Origin: Paenibacillus camerounensis
GTDB lineage: Bacteria; Bacillota; Bacilli; Paenibacillales; Paenibacillaceae
Direction: 5' to 3'
NCBI RefSeq assembly: GCF_000723885.1
Contig: NZ_CCDG010000025.1
Coordinates: 1 to 64,000 of the forward strand
DNA: 64,000 bases
Below the pieces are notes generated by a model. It was not told the DNA's origin. It was given only the letters and a program-made list of their open reading frames with translations, and searched no databases. Shown piece by piece: positions 17,709 through 26,558 of this stretch. How positions within the stretch are numbered: the first letter of the stretch is position 1; the number at the start of each line of letters is the position of its first letter. The translations under genes were made by a program, and so were the position numbers.

Positions 17709-20612
17709 ATGGTTGAGGAGAAAAAGAAGAAGACCGCAAAACAGCGTCCCCCGCGCAGATCCTGGCTCCGCAGGTTCGGTTCAGTCGTAAAGTGGATGTT
17801 CATACTTGGCATCCTGGGCCTTCTGTTTGCCGGCGGCGCAGTGGCAGGCTACGTCACTTCCATAGTGAAGGAAGATCCTGTACGCTCCGAAGAATTGATT
17901 CAGCAGCAAGTCAGCCTGAACGCCATCACCGGCTTTGCTTATTTCCGTGACGGCCAGCCGATCGGTCAGCTCCGCACCGAGGAAGACCGCCGGCTTATTG
18001 AATTTAACGATATCCCGCAGCTGGTAATTGATGCCGTCCTCGCCATTGAGGACAATAGTTTCTACGACCATGTAGGAATAGATTTCAGCGGTACCCTGCG
18101 TGCCGTCAAGCAGAAGCTGCTTAACGAGTCTGTCCAGACAGGAGGCAGTACACTGACCCAGCAGCTGGCCAGACGCGTGTTCCTCAGCCTGGACCGTACA
18201 GAGGACCGTAAGGTCAAGGAAATTCTGCTGTCGCTGCGGCTGGAGCGTTTTTTGTCCAAAAACGAAATTCTAACGGCCTATCTCAACAAGGTGCCGTTTG
18301 GTAACGGCTCCAACGGCTACAATGTATTTGGCATCAAGGCGGCAGCCAAAGGCATATTCGGGCTGGATGATCTTGATAAGCTTAATATCGCCCAAGCCGC
18401 TTATCTGGCCGGGCTCCCTCAGCTTCCCTCCAAGTATTCCGCCTTTAGTGGTATCGGCGAGTTTAACGAAACCGCCTTCGGCCGGGCTATGGAGCGCCAG
18501 AAGCTGGTGCTGCGCCGGATGCTTGAAGAGAATAAGATTACTACCACACAGTACAATGAAGCCCTGCAGTTTGACATCAAGGCCTCACTGGCTCCGTATA
18601 CGAAGAAAGCCTATGCTACCTTCCCATATCTGATGATGGAAACGGAACGCAAGGCTGCAGCTATCCTATTGTCACTCAACGAGGGCAAGAACGGTACCGA
18701 GGGCACGGAGAGCACCGCGGTCTCCGGAAATGATACTGTGCTGCTAGAGGAAGCACGCCAGCAGCTGATGACAGGCGGCTACCGCGTCTACACAACAATT
18801 GACAAAAAAGTGTACAGCGCCATGCACAGCGTTTCAGAGAACAGTGACAATTTCACGAAGGACAGTGAATCAAGAGGCAAAGAGCAGACGGCCGGCATGC
18901 TGATCGACAACAAGACCGGAGCAATTCTCGGTATGATCGAAGGCCGCGACTTCAATATCGAGCAGATGAACTATGCTACACAAATGGTACGCCAGCCGGG
19001 GTCTACCATGAAGCCGATTGCCGCCTATCTGCCTGCGCTCGACAGCGGACTGATTCAGCCTGCCAGCATCCTGGACGATGCGCCTATCATCCTGAAAGAC
19101 GGCTCCAAAGGCTTCCATATTCCCAAGAATGCCAATAACCGCTATCAGGGACTGGTTACGGCACGTTATGCGCTTAACAAATCGCTTAACCTGCCGGCAC
19201 TGAAGCTGTTCAACGATAAGGTCGGCATCGAGGAATCCTGGGCTTTTACCAAGAAGCTGGGAATCACGACAATTCAGGATAATGATTACAGCGCACAGAC
19301 CGGAGTTATCGGCGGCTTGCGTTATGGTGTGTCCGTCGAGGAACTAACCAATGCCTATGCTTCCATCGGCAATAATGGTGCATTTAATGATGCCTATATG
19401 ATCGAGAAGATCGTGGACTACCAAGGTAAAATCATTTACCAGCATAAAGTGAATCCGGAGCAGGTATTCTCTGAGCAGACCGCCTATCTGATGACAGATA
19501 TGCTGCGTACAGTTATCACAGAAGGTACAGCCAGCACTGTAAAAAACAATTACGAGCACTTCAAGGACGTGCCGATCGTCGGTAAAACAGGCTCTACCCA
19601 GAATTACGGGGACGTCTGGTTCATGGGCTATACGCCGGACGTGACGCTTGGCATGTGGGTCGGCTACAAGGAGCAGATTAATACGCTTCAGGGCGATACC
19701 CAGAAACGCCAGGCGCAGACGCTCTGGACAAAGGTTTTGAATGCCGTAATTGAAAAGCAGCCGGAGCTGTTTGTGACCAAGGAGTTTGCCCAGCCTGAAG
19801 GGATTGTCAAGAAGACTGTCTCTGCCTACAGCGGCAAGCTGCCGACGAAGCTGACTGACAAGTTCACCACTGATCTGTTCAATGCTAAATATGTGCCTAC
19901 CGACAGTGATGACGGTATCTCCAAAGCCAAATATATTACTTACAGCGGTGTGAATTATCTGCCTCTGGAAGGCACGCCGGACGATTTCCTCAAAGAAAAG
20001 ATTGTCGTCAAGCGGGAGAAGCCGATTCAGGATCTTATCAAGGAGCTGCTGGCCGCATTCGACGGGATGAAGGAGCATGAATCTCTGGCCTACTATATGC
20101 CGGCTGATGCCAAAACCGACTTCCCGACTGAGGTAGATCCGCGTGTAGACGACGGAAATGCTCCGGCAGCGCCGGGTAGCCTCAGTGTGTCGTACAGTAC
20201 AGGCAAAGCGGTTATCAGCTTTGCTCCAAGCAGCTCTTCTGATGTAGTGGGCTACCGCCTCTACCGTTCCCTGAACGGCGGTGCATTCCAGAAGCAGTCG
20301 GTGATCTCTGCCGGAGAGAACACGGTCTTTACCCCGGGTACTCCGCAGAGTGTCAATGCCACCTTCTATGTGACCGCTGTAGATGTCGCCGGGCATGAGA
20401 CAGCTTCAGGCAGTATTGCCGGCGGCACGGTCCCTACACCGGAGCCAACCCCTACACCGGAAGAACTGCCTGGAGCAGAAGCAACGCCGGAGGGCGGAAT
20501 TCTGCCTGGCGGGACGGAAGAGGATCCGGGAATGATTATCGTGCAGCCGCCGGGCAGTGAAGAAGTGCCGGCTGGCGGTGCCAATAATGCCGGCAGCAGC
20601 AATACGCCTTAA
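17709..20612 (+). CDS. Class A penicillin-binding protein (PBP1A type)
   Basis: 967 residues, longer than most. Basic cytoplasmic tail, membrane segment 27-51, then a GT51 transglycosylase domain with catalytic Glu114 in EDNSFYDH and GGSTLTQQLARRVFLS. The transpeptidase has SxxK at Ser432 (STMK), an SLN-type motif in NKSLNLPAL and KTG at 626-628. After it comes a fibronectin type III domain (APAAPGSLSVSYSTGKAVIS ... VDVAGHETASG) and a disordered Pro/Glu/Thr tail. It polymerises and cross-links peptidoglycan outside the membrane. AAAGGAGG lies upstream. Its place between tyrS and acsA is an insertion relative to B. subtilis. Confidence 0.93.
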   Translation: MVEEKKKKTAKQRPPRRSWLRRFGSVVKWMFILGILGLLFAGGAVAGYVTSIVKEDPVRSEELIQQQVSLNAITGFAYFRDGQPIGQLRTEEDRRLIEFNDIPQLVIDAVLAIEDNSFYDHVGIDFSGTLRAVKQKLLNESVQTGGSTLTQQLARRVFLSLDRTEDRKVKEILLSLRLERFLSKNEILTAYLNKVPFGNGSNGYNVFGIKAAAKGIFGLDDLDKLNIAQAAYLAGLPQLPSKYSAFSGIGEFNETAFGRAMERQKLVLRRMLEENKITTTQYNEALQFDIKASLAPYTKKAYATFPYLMMETERKAAAILLSLNEGKNGTEGTESTAVSGNDTVLLEEARQQLMTGGYRVYTTIDKKVYSAMHSVSENSDNFTKDSESRGKEQTAGMLIDNKTGAILGMIEGRDFNIEQMNYATQMVRQPGSTMKPIAAYLPALDSGLIQPASILDDAPIILKDGSKGFHIPKNANNRYQGLVTARYALNKSLNLPALKLFNDKVGIEESWAFTKKLGITTIQDNDYSAQTGVIGGLRYGVSVEELTNAYASIGNNGAFNDAYMIEKIVDYQGKIIYQHKVNPEQVFSEQTAYLMTDMLRTVITEGTASTVKNNYEHFKDVPIVGKTGSTQNYGDVWFMGYTPDVTLGMWVGYKEQINTLQGDTQKRQAQTLWTKVLNAVIEKQPELFVTKEFAQPEGIVKKTVSAYSGKLPTKLTDKFTTDLFNAKYVPTDSDDGISKAKYITYSGVNYLPLEGTPDDFLKEKIVVKREKPIQDLIKELLAAFDGMKEHESLAYYMPADAKTDFPTEVDPRVDDGNAPAAPGSLSVSYSTGKAVISFAPSSSSDVVGYRLYRSLNGGAFQKQSVISAGENTVFTPGTPQSVNATFYVTAVDVAGHETASGSIAGGTVPTPEPTPTPEELPGAEATPEGGILPGGTEEDPGMIIVQPPGSEEVPAGGANNAGSSNTP

Positions 20613-20627
20613 TCTATAGAACATATG

Positions 20628-20666
20628 AAACACCGGTACCCCGCAATAAAGGGTACCGGTGTTTTT
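20628..20666. terminator. Terminator between the PBP gene and acsA
   Basis: Stem AAACACCGGTACCC with GGGTACCGGTGTTTT, 9-base loop, T5 tail. The A-tract on the left lets it also end acsA. Confidence 0.9.
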
Positions 20667-20693
20667 ACTGATTAATGGTCGTGGCTCTGGTTA

Positions 20694-22418
20694 TCAGTCT
20701 TCAATCGTGGATAAATCGCCGGCAGGTAGCTCCAGCTCCCAGGCCTTCAGCACCCGGCGCATAATTTTGCCGGAGCGGGTCTTGGGCAGCTTCTCCCTGA
20801 ACTCAATTTCACGGGGCGCCGCATGTGCAGACAGCCCTGCTTTGACAAAGGCAGCAATTTCCTCCTTCAGCTCAGGTGTAGCCCTATACCCTTCTCTCAG
20901 CGAAATAAAAGCCTTAATGATCTCTCCGCGCAGCACATCTGGTTTGCCAATAACCCCTGCCTCTGCAACCGCGGGATGCTCTACAAGCTTGCTCTCAACC
21001 TCAAACGGGCCGATCCGCTCCCCGGAGGAGTTAATTACATCATCAATTCTTCCCTGAAACCAGAAATATCCCTCATTGTCCACATAAGCGGAATCTCCGG
21101 AGATATACCAGCCCGGAATGCGAAAATATTCATCAAATTTAGCTTTATTGTTCCATATCATTCCCATCATGGACGGCCAGGGTGTACGGATCGCCAGATT
21201 GCCCATTGAATATGGCGGCAGCACATTGCCCCTGTCATCGAGAATGGCTGCCTCAATACCAGGCAGCGGGCGTCCCATCGACCCCGGTTTAATATCCATC
21301 CCCGGGTAGTTGCAGATGAGCTGGGCACCGGTCTCCGTCATCCACCACGTATCGTGGATACGCTGGCCGTACACCTTATCCCCCCAGCGGACCACCTCCG
21401 GATTCAGCGGTTCCCCAACCGACAGCACATGTCTGAGGCTGCCCAGATCGGCCCCCTGCAGGCTGTTCTCACCTGCCCCCATCAGCATACGGAAAGCCGT
21501 AGGTGCACTGTACCAGACTGTGACAGCAAACCGTTCAATCGTCCTATACCAGTCCCCGGGGCTGAAGCGCCCGCCCCGGACTATGTTGGTAACACCGTTC
21601 AGCCAAGGCGCGAATATGCCGTATGAGGTTCCTGTAACCCATCCGGGATCTGCAGTACACCAATAGACATCCTCAGGACGCAGATCGAGCACGATTTTAC
21701 CCGTGTAATAATGCTGGATCATTGCCCTCTGCAAGTGATAGACCCCTTTGGGCTTCCCGGTTGACCCTGATGTATAATGCATGATCAGGCCATCCTCAAG
21801 CGTCAGCCATTCCGGCTCCAGCTCAGCCGAGGATACAGCCATCTCTTCCTCATAGCTGATTACCCCCTTATCGGCCGCACTATTCCGGCCTACAACGATA
21901 ATATGCTTCAGCTCAGGCAGTTCATCGCGGCGCACACGCTGCAGCAGCTCTGGTGTGGTGACAAGCGCAACTGCCCCGCTGTCCTCCAGCCGGTCTTTGA
22001 CGGCAGTTTCCATGAATGCCTCGAACAGCGGTCCCGCAACCGCTCCAACTTTTAGAATTCCGAGCAGACTGAAATACAATTCCGGGCAACGCGGCATAAA
22101 GATAAACACCCGGTCACCTTTGCCGATGCCGTATTTGCGCAGAATATTTCCGAACTTGCCCGATTGCTCCTGCAAGCCGGCAAAGGTATACCGCTCCTCC
22201 CGGGAAGAATCACTATAGATCAGAGCAGTGACACCCCCCCGCCCTTCCGCTACATGGCGGTCTACCGCCTCGTGAGCCATATTGACTTTTCCCGTATGAT
22301 GCCAGGAAAAGGTCTGCTCTACATCCTCCCACCGGAATTGTTCGACAGCCAGGGAATAATCATTCATATTCGCCTGCTGCACACGGCCCGGCAAAATTTC
22401 ATTATGGACTTGCCCCAT
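20694..22418 (-). CDS. acsA: Acetyl-CoA synthetase (AMP-forming)
   Basis: 574 residues, matching B. subtilis AcsA. Shows the AMP-binding P-loop YTSGSTGKPKG, TETGAQLICNYPGMDI, and the C-terminal acetylation-site motif KTRSGKIMRR. It activates acetate to acetyl-CoA through acetyl-AMP. The divergent acuA encodes the acetyltransferase known to inactivate AcsA at that lysine. A cre-like site in the promoter region and nearby ccpA fit carbon catabolite control. Confidence 0.95.
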   Translation of the reverse strand: MGQVHNEILPGRVQQANMNDYSLAVEQFRWEDVEQTFSWHHTGKVNMAHEAVDRHVAEGRGGVTALIYSDSSREERYTFAGLQEQSGKFGNILRKYGIGKGDRVFIFMPRCPELYFSLLGILKVGAVAGPLFEAFMETAVKDRLEDSGAVALVTTPELLQRVRRDELPELKHIIVVGRNSAADKGVISYEEEMAVSSAELEPEWLTLEDGLIMHYTSGSTGKPKGVYHLQRAMIQHYYTGKIVLDLRPEDVYWCTADPGWVTGTSYGIFAPWLNGVTNIVRGGRFSPGDWYRTIERFAVTVWYSAPTAFRMLMGAGENSLQGADLGSLRHVLSVGEPLNPEVVRWGDKVYGQRIHDTWWMTETGAQLICNYPGMDIKPGSMGRPLPGIEAAILDDRGNVLPPYSMGNLAIRTPWPSMMGMIWNNKAKFDEYFRIPGWYISGDSAYVDNEGYFWFQGRIDDVINSSGERIGPFEVESKLVEHPAVAEAGVIGKPDVLRGEIIKAFISLREGYRATPELKEEIAAFVKAGLSAHAAPREIEFREKLPKTRSGKIMRRVLKAWELELPAGDLSTIED

Positions 22419-22530
22419 TACTCTTGCCTCCCCTGCTGGATTGATTTAAGCTTTAAGGGCGGGATTTCAAGTTCGCCATGACTGTCAACGTAACAATTAC
22501 GAATATTTTGTGTCGGAATCAGTATAGCAC

Positions 22531-22544
22531 AGCAAACGGTTACA
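22531..22544. promoter_or_regulatory. Candidate cre site (CcpA operator) between acsA and acuA
   Basis: AGCAAACGGTTACA agrees with the cre consensus at all but two defined positions, keeping the central CG and flanking ACA. On the minus strand it lies just upstream of an extended -10 for acsA (TGC-TATACT, complement of 22522-22527 region). Repression by CcpA is inferred from B. subtilis. Confidence 0.6.
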
Positions 22545-22578
22545 TTCCATAATTTAGTTGAAGGGGAGGAGCCTATTC

Positions 22579-23211
22579 ATGGAGCACCGCAAAATCCCTG
22601 TTTCACAACGGATTGTACATAACAATGCTAACATCAGCGTCTGCGGCCCGGTAACTTCCGCTTTCTTACAGGATCTTGCGATTCATCCCGATCTCGATGC
22701 CTTCCGCAGACCGCATGAACAGCTGGAAGCGCTGATAGAAATCGCAGCATTGCCCGAAGGCAGAGTTATTGCCGCGGTCTATAATAGTCTGCTGGTTGGT
22801 TACATCACTTTTCATTATCCGGATGAAATGGAGCTCTGGTCGCAGGGGAATATGGAGGATCTGATTGAGCTCGGGGCGATAGAAGTAGCTGATGCCTATA
22901 GGGGAGGCGGTCTCGGCAAACAGATGCTTGCCGCCGCTTTTGAAGAAGGACAGCTGGAGAACTGCATTGTGTTCACTACTGAATACTACTGGCACTGGGA
23001 TCTAAAAGGCAGCGGACTGGATGTGTGGGCATACCGGAGTATGATGGAGAAGCTAATGAAACCGGCTGGTATGGTCTGGTATGCCACCGATGATCCGGAG
23101 ATCTGCTCACATCCGGCCAACTGCCTGATGGTCAGGATCGGACGGGAAGTCCCTTTGTCTTCACAGGAGACCTTTGACAGAGTCCGGTTCAGGCAGCGCT
23201 TTATGTATTAA
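22579..23211 (+). CDS. acuA: AcuA protein acetyltransferase
   Basis: 210 residues, GNAT fold: acetyl-CoA loop near IEVADAYRGGGLGKQMLAAA, then FTTEYYWHWDLKGSGLDVWAYR, which is characteristic of AcuA. AcuA acetylates and so inactivates AcsA. Divergent from acsA exactly as in B. subtilis. The ATG at 22579 follows AAGGGGAGG by nine bases; a longer frame from an upstream TTG would include that site. acuB and acuC, which follow acuA in B. subtilis, are absent here. Confidence 0.93.
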   Translation: MEHRKIPVSQRIVHNNANISVCGPVTSAFLQDLAIHPDLDAFRRPHEQLEALIEIAALPEGRVIAAVYNSLLVGYITFHYPDEMELWSQGNMEDLIELGAIEVADAYRGGGLGKQMLAAAFEEGQLENCIVFTTEYYWHWDLKGSGLDVWAYRSMMEKLMKPAGMVWYATDDPEICSHPANCLMVRIGREVPLSSQETFDRVRFRQRFMY

Positions 23212-23228
23212 GGCTTCAGGGTATGAAT

Positions 23229-23924
23229 CTAGAGCGCCTGTAGCATATATTCAAGAATGGCATGGGAACGCCGGGAGGCTGTTACTGTAAATTCACGGTA
23301 GTTCACATGGGCCGACCCGTCGGCCTTATCGGACATTGAACGGATAATGACGAACGGTATAGCGTTCATGTAGCACACCTGGGCAACAGCCGCCCCTTCC
23401 ATCTCCGCACAGGCGCCGTTCAGCTCTTTATATAAGCTTTCTACCACGCTGCTGCTGGCAATGAACTGATCTCCGGAAAGTACAGTTCCCGTAACAAAAT
23501 GCTGTTCTAACTCAATACATGCTTTTTCTGCAAGCTTCACCAGCACCGAATCCGCCTTAAAGACAGATACCTCCTGATACGGAATAACACCTCTTGCGTA
23601 ACCCAGTGCAGTTGCATCCATATCATGCTGGATACATTCCTGGGAGATTACAATATCACCGATATTCAGACCGGGATGAACCGCTCCCGCAACTCCTGTG
23701 AACAGTACCTTCGACACTCCGAACTGACCGATTAGAATTTGTGTGGTTACTGCCGCATTCACCTTGCCGACACCCGATTTGCAGAGAACCGCCCTTTTTC
23801 CGAAAATATCACCCGTATAGTAGCTTACTCCCGCCTTGACCGTAGTCTGCTTGTTCTCCATGCTGCTAAGCAGCAGCTCAATCTCCTCATCCATCGCACC
23901 GATTAATCCGATAATCTCATTCAC
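23229..23924 (-). CDS. mtnN: 5'-methylthioadenosine/S-adenosylhomocysteine nucleosidase
   Basis: 231 residues with PNP-family motifs: IGLIGAMDEEIELL at the start, LFTGVAGAVHPGLNIGDIVIS, CAEMEGAAVAQVCY and RSMSDKADGSAHVNY. The enzyme splits MTA and SAH to adenine and a thioribose derivative for methionine salvage and SAM-product removal. Start is GTG at 23922-23924, eight bases after GGAGG; the upstream ATG at 23937-23939 lacks a site. It follows ccpA on the same strand but a terminator separates them. Confidence 0.92.
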   Translation of the reverse strand: MNEIIGLIGAMDEEIELLLSSMENKQTTVKAGVSYYTGDIFGKRAVLCKSGVGKVNAAVTTQILIGQFGVSKVLFTGVAGAVHPGLNIGDIVISQECIQHDMDATALGYARGVIPYQEVSVFKADSVLVKLAEKACIELEQHFVTGTVLSGDQFIASSSVVESLYKELNGACAEMEGAAVAQVCYMNAIPFVIIRSMSDKADGSAHVNYREFTVTASRRSHAILEYMLQAL

Positions 23925-23955
23925 TATGTATCCCTCCATTATGCTTAGGCAACAT

Positions 23956-23977
23956 AAAAAGCTCCCGAAGGAGCTTT
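23956..23977 (-). terminator. Terminator of ccpA
   Basis: Minus strand AAAGCTCC, loop TTCG, GGAGCTTTTT. A UUCG-type tetraloop with T-run. Confidence 0.88.
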
Positions 23978-23999
23978 CCATATACCACTATAAACAATC

Positions 24000-25010
24000 T
24001 TATTTGTTGACGTGATTGACAGACAGGCGGAGAATCGTCTCATGCGGCAAAATAACCCGCGGGTTCTCAACGGTCTCCTTCTTCATCAGCTTGGTCAAAA
24101 GTCTCATTGCCACCGCACCCAGATCGTACATCGGCTGAGCTACAGTTGTCAGCAGAGGACGAACCATGGAAGCCATGCGGATGTTGTCTACGCTGATGAT
24201 TGAGAAATCATCCGGTACCTTCAGACCCTCATCCTGAATGCTGTGGATGGCACCGATCGCCATTTCATCCGTTGCAGCAAAGATTGCTGTCGGCTTCTTC
24301 TTGAGCCCGAGGAAATACTTCATCGCTTCGACACCGGATTCGTAACGGTAGTTGCCGATTCGAACCAGATCCTCCTGGTACTCAATGCCTGCCGCTTCCA
24401 ATGCTTTCTTGTAGCCGTGGAACCGGGCGTAGCCGTTGGCAGGGTCCTGCAGAGTTCCGCTGATCATTGCGATCTCACGGTGTCCGTGGCGGATAAGCGT
24501 ATTCACAGCATCAAAAGCGGCAGTCTCATGGTCGATATCAACTGAAGGATACGTTCCCTTCTCATCGCGTGTTGCGCAGAGCACAATCGGAACCGCAGAG
24601 GTCTGGAAAGCCTGGATATGCTCATCTGTTACCGTTCCGCCCATGAAGAGCAGCCCGTCGACCTGCTTCTCCAGAAGCGTGTTAATTACACGGATTTCCT
24701 TTTCTTTGCGTTTGTCCGCATTACACAAAATAATGTTGTAATGATACATGTTCGCGATATCCTCAATCCCGCGGGCAATTTCTGCAAAAATCGAGTTGGA
24801 GATATCGGGGATGACTACACCGACAGTTGTTGTTTTCTTGCTGGCAAGACCTCTCGCTACGGCGTTAGGGCGATAGCCCAAACGTTCAATTGCTTCAAAT
24901 ACCTTCTTCCGGGTCTGCGGCTTCACGTTAGGGTTATTATTCACAACCCGTGATACCGTAGCCATAGATACGCCTGCTTCGCGAGCTACATCGTAAATGG
25001 TTACCGTCAA
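24000..25010 (-). CDS. ccpA: Catabolite control protein A
   Basis: 336 residues, LacI family. N-terminal HTH and hinge ([40 protein letters not shown]), then a periplasmic-binding-like core with [20 protein letters not shown] and [20 protein letters not shown], where P-Ser-HPr contacts CcpA in this family. CcpA with HPr-Ser-P or Crh binds cre sites. Located near acsA/acuA as in B. subtilis. An HPr-like protein retaining only the Ser46 counterpart lies 13 kb away. Confidence 0.96.
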   Translation of the reverse strand: MTVTIYDVAREAGVSMATVSRVVNNNPNVKPQTRKKVFEAIERLGYRPNAVARGLASKKTTTVGVVIPDISNSIFAEIARGIEDIANMYHYNIILCNADKRKEKEIRVINTLLEKQVDGLLFMGGTVTDEHIQAFQTSAVPIVLCATRDEKGTYPSVDIDHETAAFDAVNTLIRHGHREIAMISGTLQDPANGYARFHGYKKALEAAGIEYQEDLVRIGNYRYESGVEAMKYFLGLKKKPTAIFAATDEMAIGAIHSIQDEGLKVPDDFSIISVDNIRMASMVRPLLTTVAQPMYDLGAVAMRLLTKLMKKETVENPRVILPHETILRLSVNHVNK

Positions 25011-25058
25011 ATTACTCTCTCCATTGCGATAAATTTTATCGTTCGACTAATTAAAATT

Positions 25059-25087
25059 ATGATACGATACTTTGTACAATTGTGCAA
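25059..25087 (-). promoter_or_regulatory. Sigma-A promoter of ccpA
   Basis: Minus strand TTGCAC (25087-25082), 17-base spacer, TATCAT (25064-25059). Immediately upstream is GAAGCGTTATCA, a partial cre match, so autoregulation is possible but weakly supported. Confidence 0.65.
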
Positions 25088-25127
25088 TGATAACGCTTCA
25101 TTTTCCTTTCAAATTTCTTTCAAAGGT

Positions 25128-25176
25128 AAAAAAAGCCGCTGAAGATTATGATGATCATTGTCTATAATCGGCTTTT
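25128..25176 (-). terminator. Terminator of the zinc-ribbon gene
   Basis: Minus strand AAAAGCC-GATTAT ... ATAATC-...-GGCTTTT followed by T-run: two nested inverted repeats. Confidence 0.65.
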
Positions 25177-25286
25177 CAGCCCGTTCATCCCTGCACAAAT
25201 AATGAACCTGTTTCTATCGTAACAAAAAGTCCGTGAAAAATCCAACATTCGTGAAAATTTTTCATTGATTTTGCAGAAAAATCTTT

Positions 25287-25739
25287 TCATTTCGCGTTTT
25301 CTGCCGATTGAATTGCCAATTGCGACAGTCTGGAGCCTGTTTCTTCCATCCATTGCAGATCAGCAAGCTCTACAGCCAGCCTGTACACATCAAGCAGTAC
25401 ATCAATCCGGGCCTGGACAGCCTTGCCCATATTTTCTTCCAGTTCAGTGAACCCGCCGGGAAATACGCCAGCGCTGAAAACCTCCTTTAGCACACTTGCC
25501 CACTCATTGCGTTCGGCAAAAGACAGCCGCCGCCGTGATATCGTAGGCTCCAGCTCACCGATCAGCTTGCCCAATTCCTTCTTAATGGACGGCAACGGTT
25601 CATAACGGGAGCAGACTCCGCAGGTATATACCGGAACATGAGTGATTTTGGTCTTGGCGCTATAGACCAGCGTGTGCATATGTATGGTCATGGTGCCGCC
25701 GCAGCCGCATGACTTTTTGAATAGGTTATCTTTTAACAT
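25287..25739 (-). CDS. Hypothetical zinc-ribbon protein
   Basis: About 150 residues. The N-terminus has CGCGG and, about 27 residues later, CGVC (in VPVYTCGVCSRYE), a two-pair CxC/CxxC arrangement that would bind zinc. The rest is predicted helical (LGKLIGELEPTISRRRLSFA; LLDVYRLAVELADLQWMEET). I do not recognise the family. Start chosen at the ATG at 25737-25739, eight bases after a TGAGG site; a GTG nine bases upstream has no site. Single-gene unit between ccpA and the PfpI gene. Confidence 0.65.
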   Translation of the reverse strand: MLKDNLFKKSCGCGGTMTIHMHTLVYSAKTKITHVPVYTCGVCSRYEPLPSIKKELGKLIGELEPTISRRRLSFAERNEWASVLKEVFSAGVFPGGFTELEENMGKAVQARIDVLLDVYRLAVELADLQWMEETGSRLSQLAIQSAENAK

Positions 25740-25947
25740 CTCCTGCACCTCAGGCTGAAATATTGAAAAACACAGAAACCCGCCTTTTCAATATGTTATA
25801 TTCGACTTCATTCGCCTAAACTCCTTCCCATTTGCATAAAATGTTTTATTTGGCAATACAGCAAATTATTACTTACTCAAAGATGACTTCATATTTCAAA
25901 TTTGTTAGAATGGATAGAATATTGTGATCTGAAGGGAGCTGCTGACA

Positions 25948-26472
25948 ATGAGATTATCCGGTAAAAAGGTGATTGCGCTGGTTGATGAGGAGTTCGAGGA
26001 TCTGGAGTTATGGTATCCGGTATACCGTGTCCGGGAAGAGGGTGCCGAGGTCCATCTCGCCGGTCTGGAGAAAGGCAAAACCTACACCGGCAAATACGGT
26101 GTGCCGGCTACAGCCGAATATTCCTGGGACGACCTGAATGCTGCCGATTATGACGGCATTCTAGTACCGGGCGGCTGGGCCCCCGATAAAATCCGCCGTT
26201 ACAGCGCTGTTCTGAAGCTCGTTCAGGATTTCAACGCAGCCAAGAAGCCGATCGGCCAGATCTGCCATGCCGGCTGGGTGCTCATCTCCGCCAAAATTCT
26301 CGACGGCGTTACTGTAACCTCCACACCGGGCATCCGCGATGATATGGAGAATGCCGGAGCCATCTGGAAGGACGAGGCTGTCGTGACAGACGGACATATT
26401 ATCTCCGCCCGCCGCCCGCCGGATCTCCCGCCATACGGCAAAGCATTCTGCGATGCGCTGGCCGGAGAATAG
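25948..26472 (+). CDS. DJ-1/PfpI family class I glutamine amidotransferase-like protein
   Basis: 174 residues with the PfpI nucleophile elbow ICHAGW (Cys106, His107) and Glu15 in DEEFEDLE, the usual acid residue. Similar length to B. subtilis general stress proteins YfkM and YraA. Members act as stress-protective deglycases or proteases; activity is disputed and cannot be read here. AAGGGAG lies upstream of the ATG. Convergent with the anti-sigma gene. Confidence 0.9.
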   Translation: MRLSGKKVIALVDEEFEDLELWYPVYRVREEGAEVHLAGLEKGKTYTGKYGVPATAEYSWDDLNAADYDGILVPGGWAPDKIRRYSAVLKLVQDFNAAKKPIGQICHAGWVLISAKILDGVTVTSTPGIRDDMENAGAIWKDEAVVTDGHIISARRPPDLPPYGKAFCDALAGE

Positions 26473-26497
26473 GCTGCAGGTATATTTTCAAAGGACA

Positions 26498-26541
26498 AAC
26501 AAGCCCTTCCTCATCTTCTGTGTTGAGGTTAAGGGCTTGTT
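26498..26541. terminator. Bidirectional terminator between PfpI and anti-sigma genes
   Basis: Arms ACAAGCCCTTCCTCA and TGAGGTTAAGGGCTTGT with a 9-base loop; two mismatched T on one side. Confidence 0.8.
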
Positions 26542-26558
26542 CTCGTTCTGTACAGAAG

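Noticed and set aside
19344..20396. Minus-strand frame of 350 codons inside the PBP gene
   Set aside because: Antisense shadow of the transpeptidase and fibronectin domain; no start context.
25069..25110. Cre site in front of ccpA
   Set aside because: Only the right half of the consensus is present; kept as a note in the ccpA promoter entry and not as a site.
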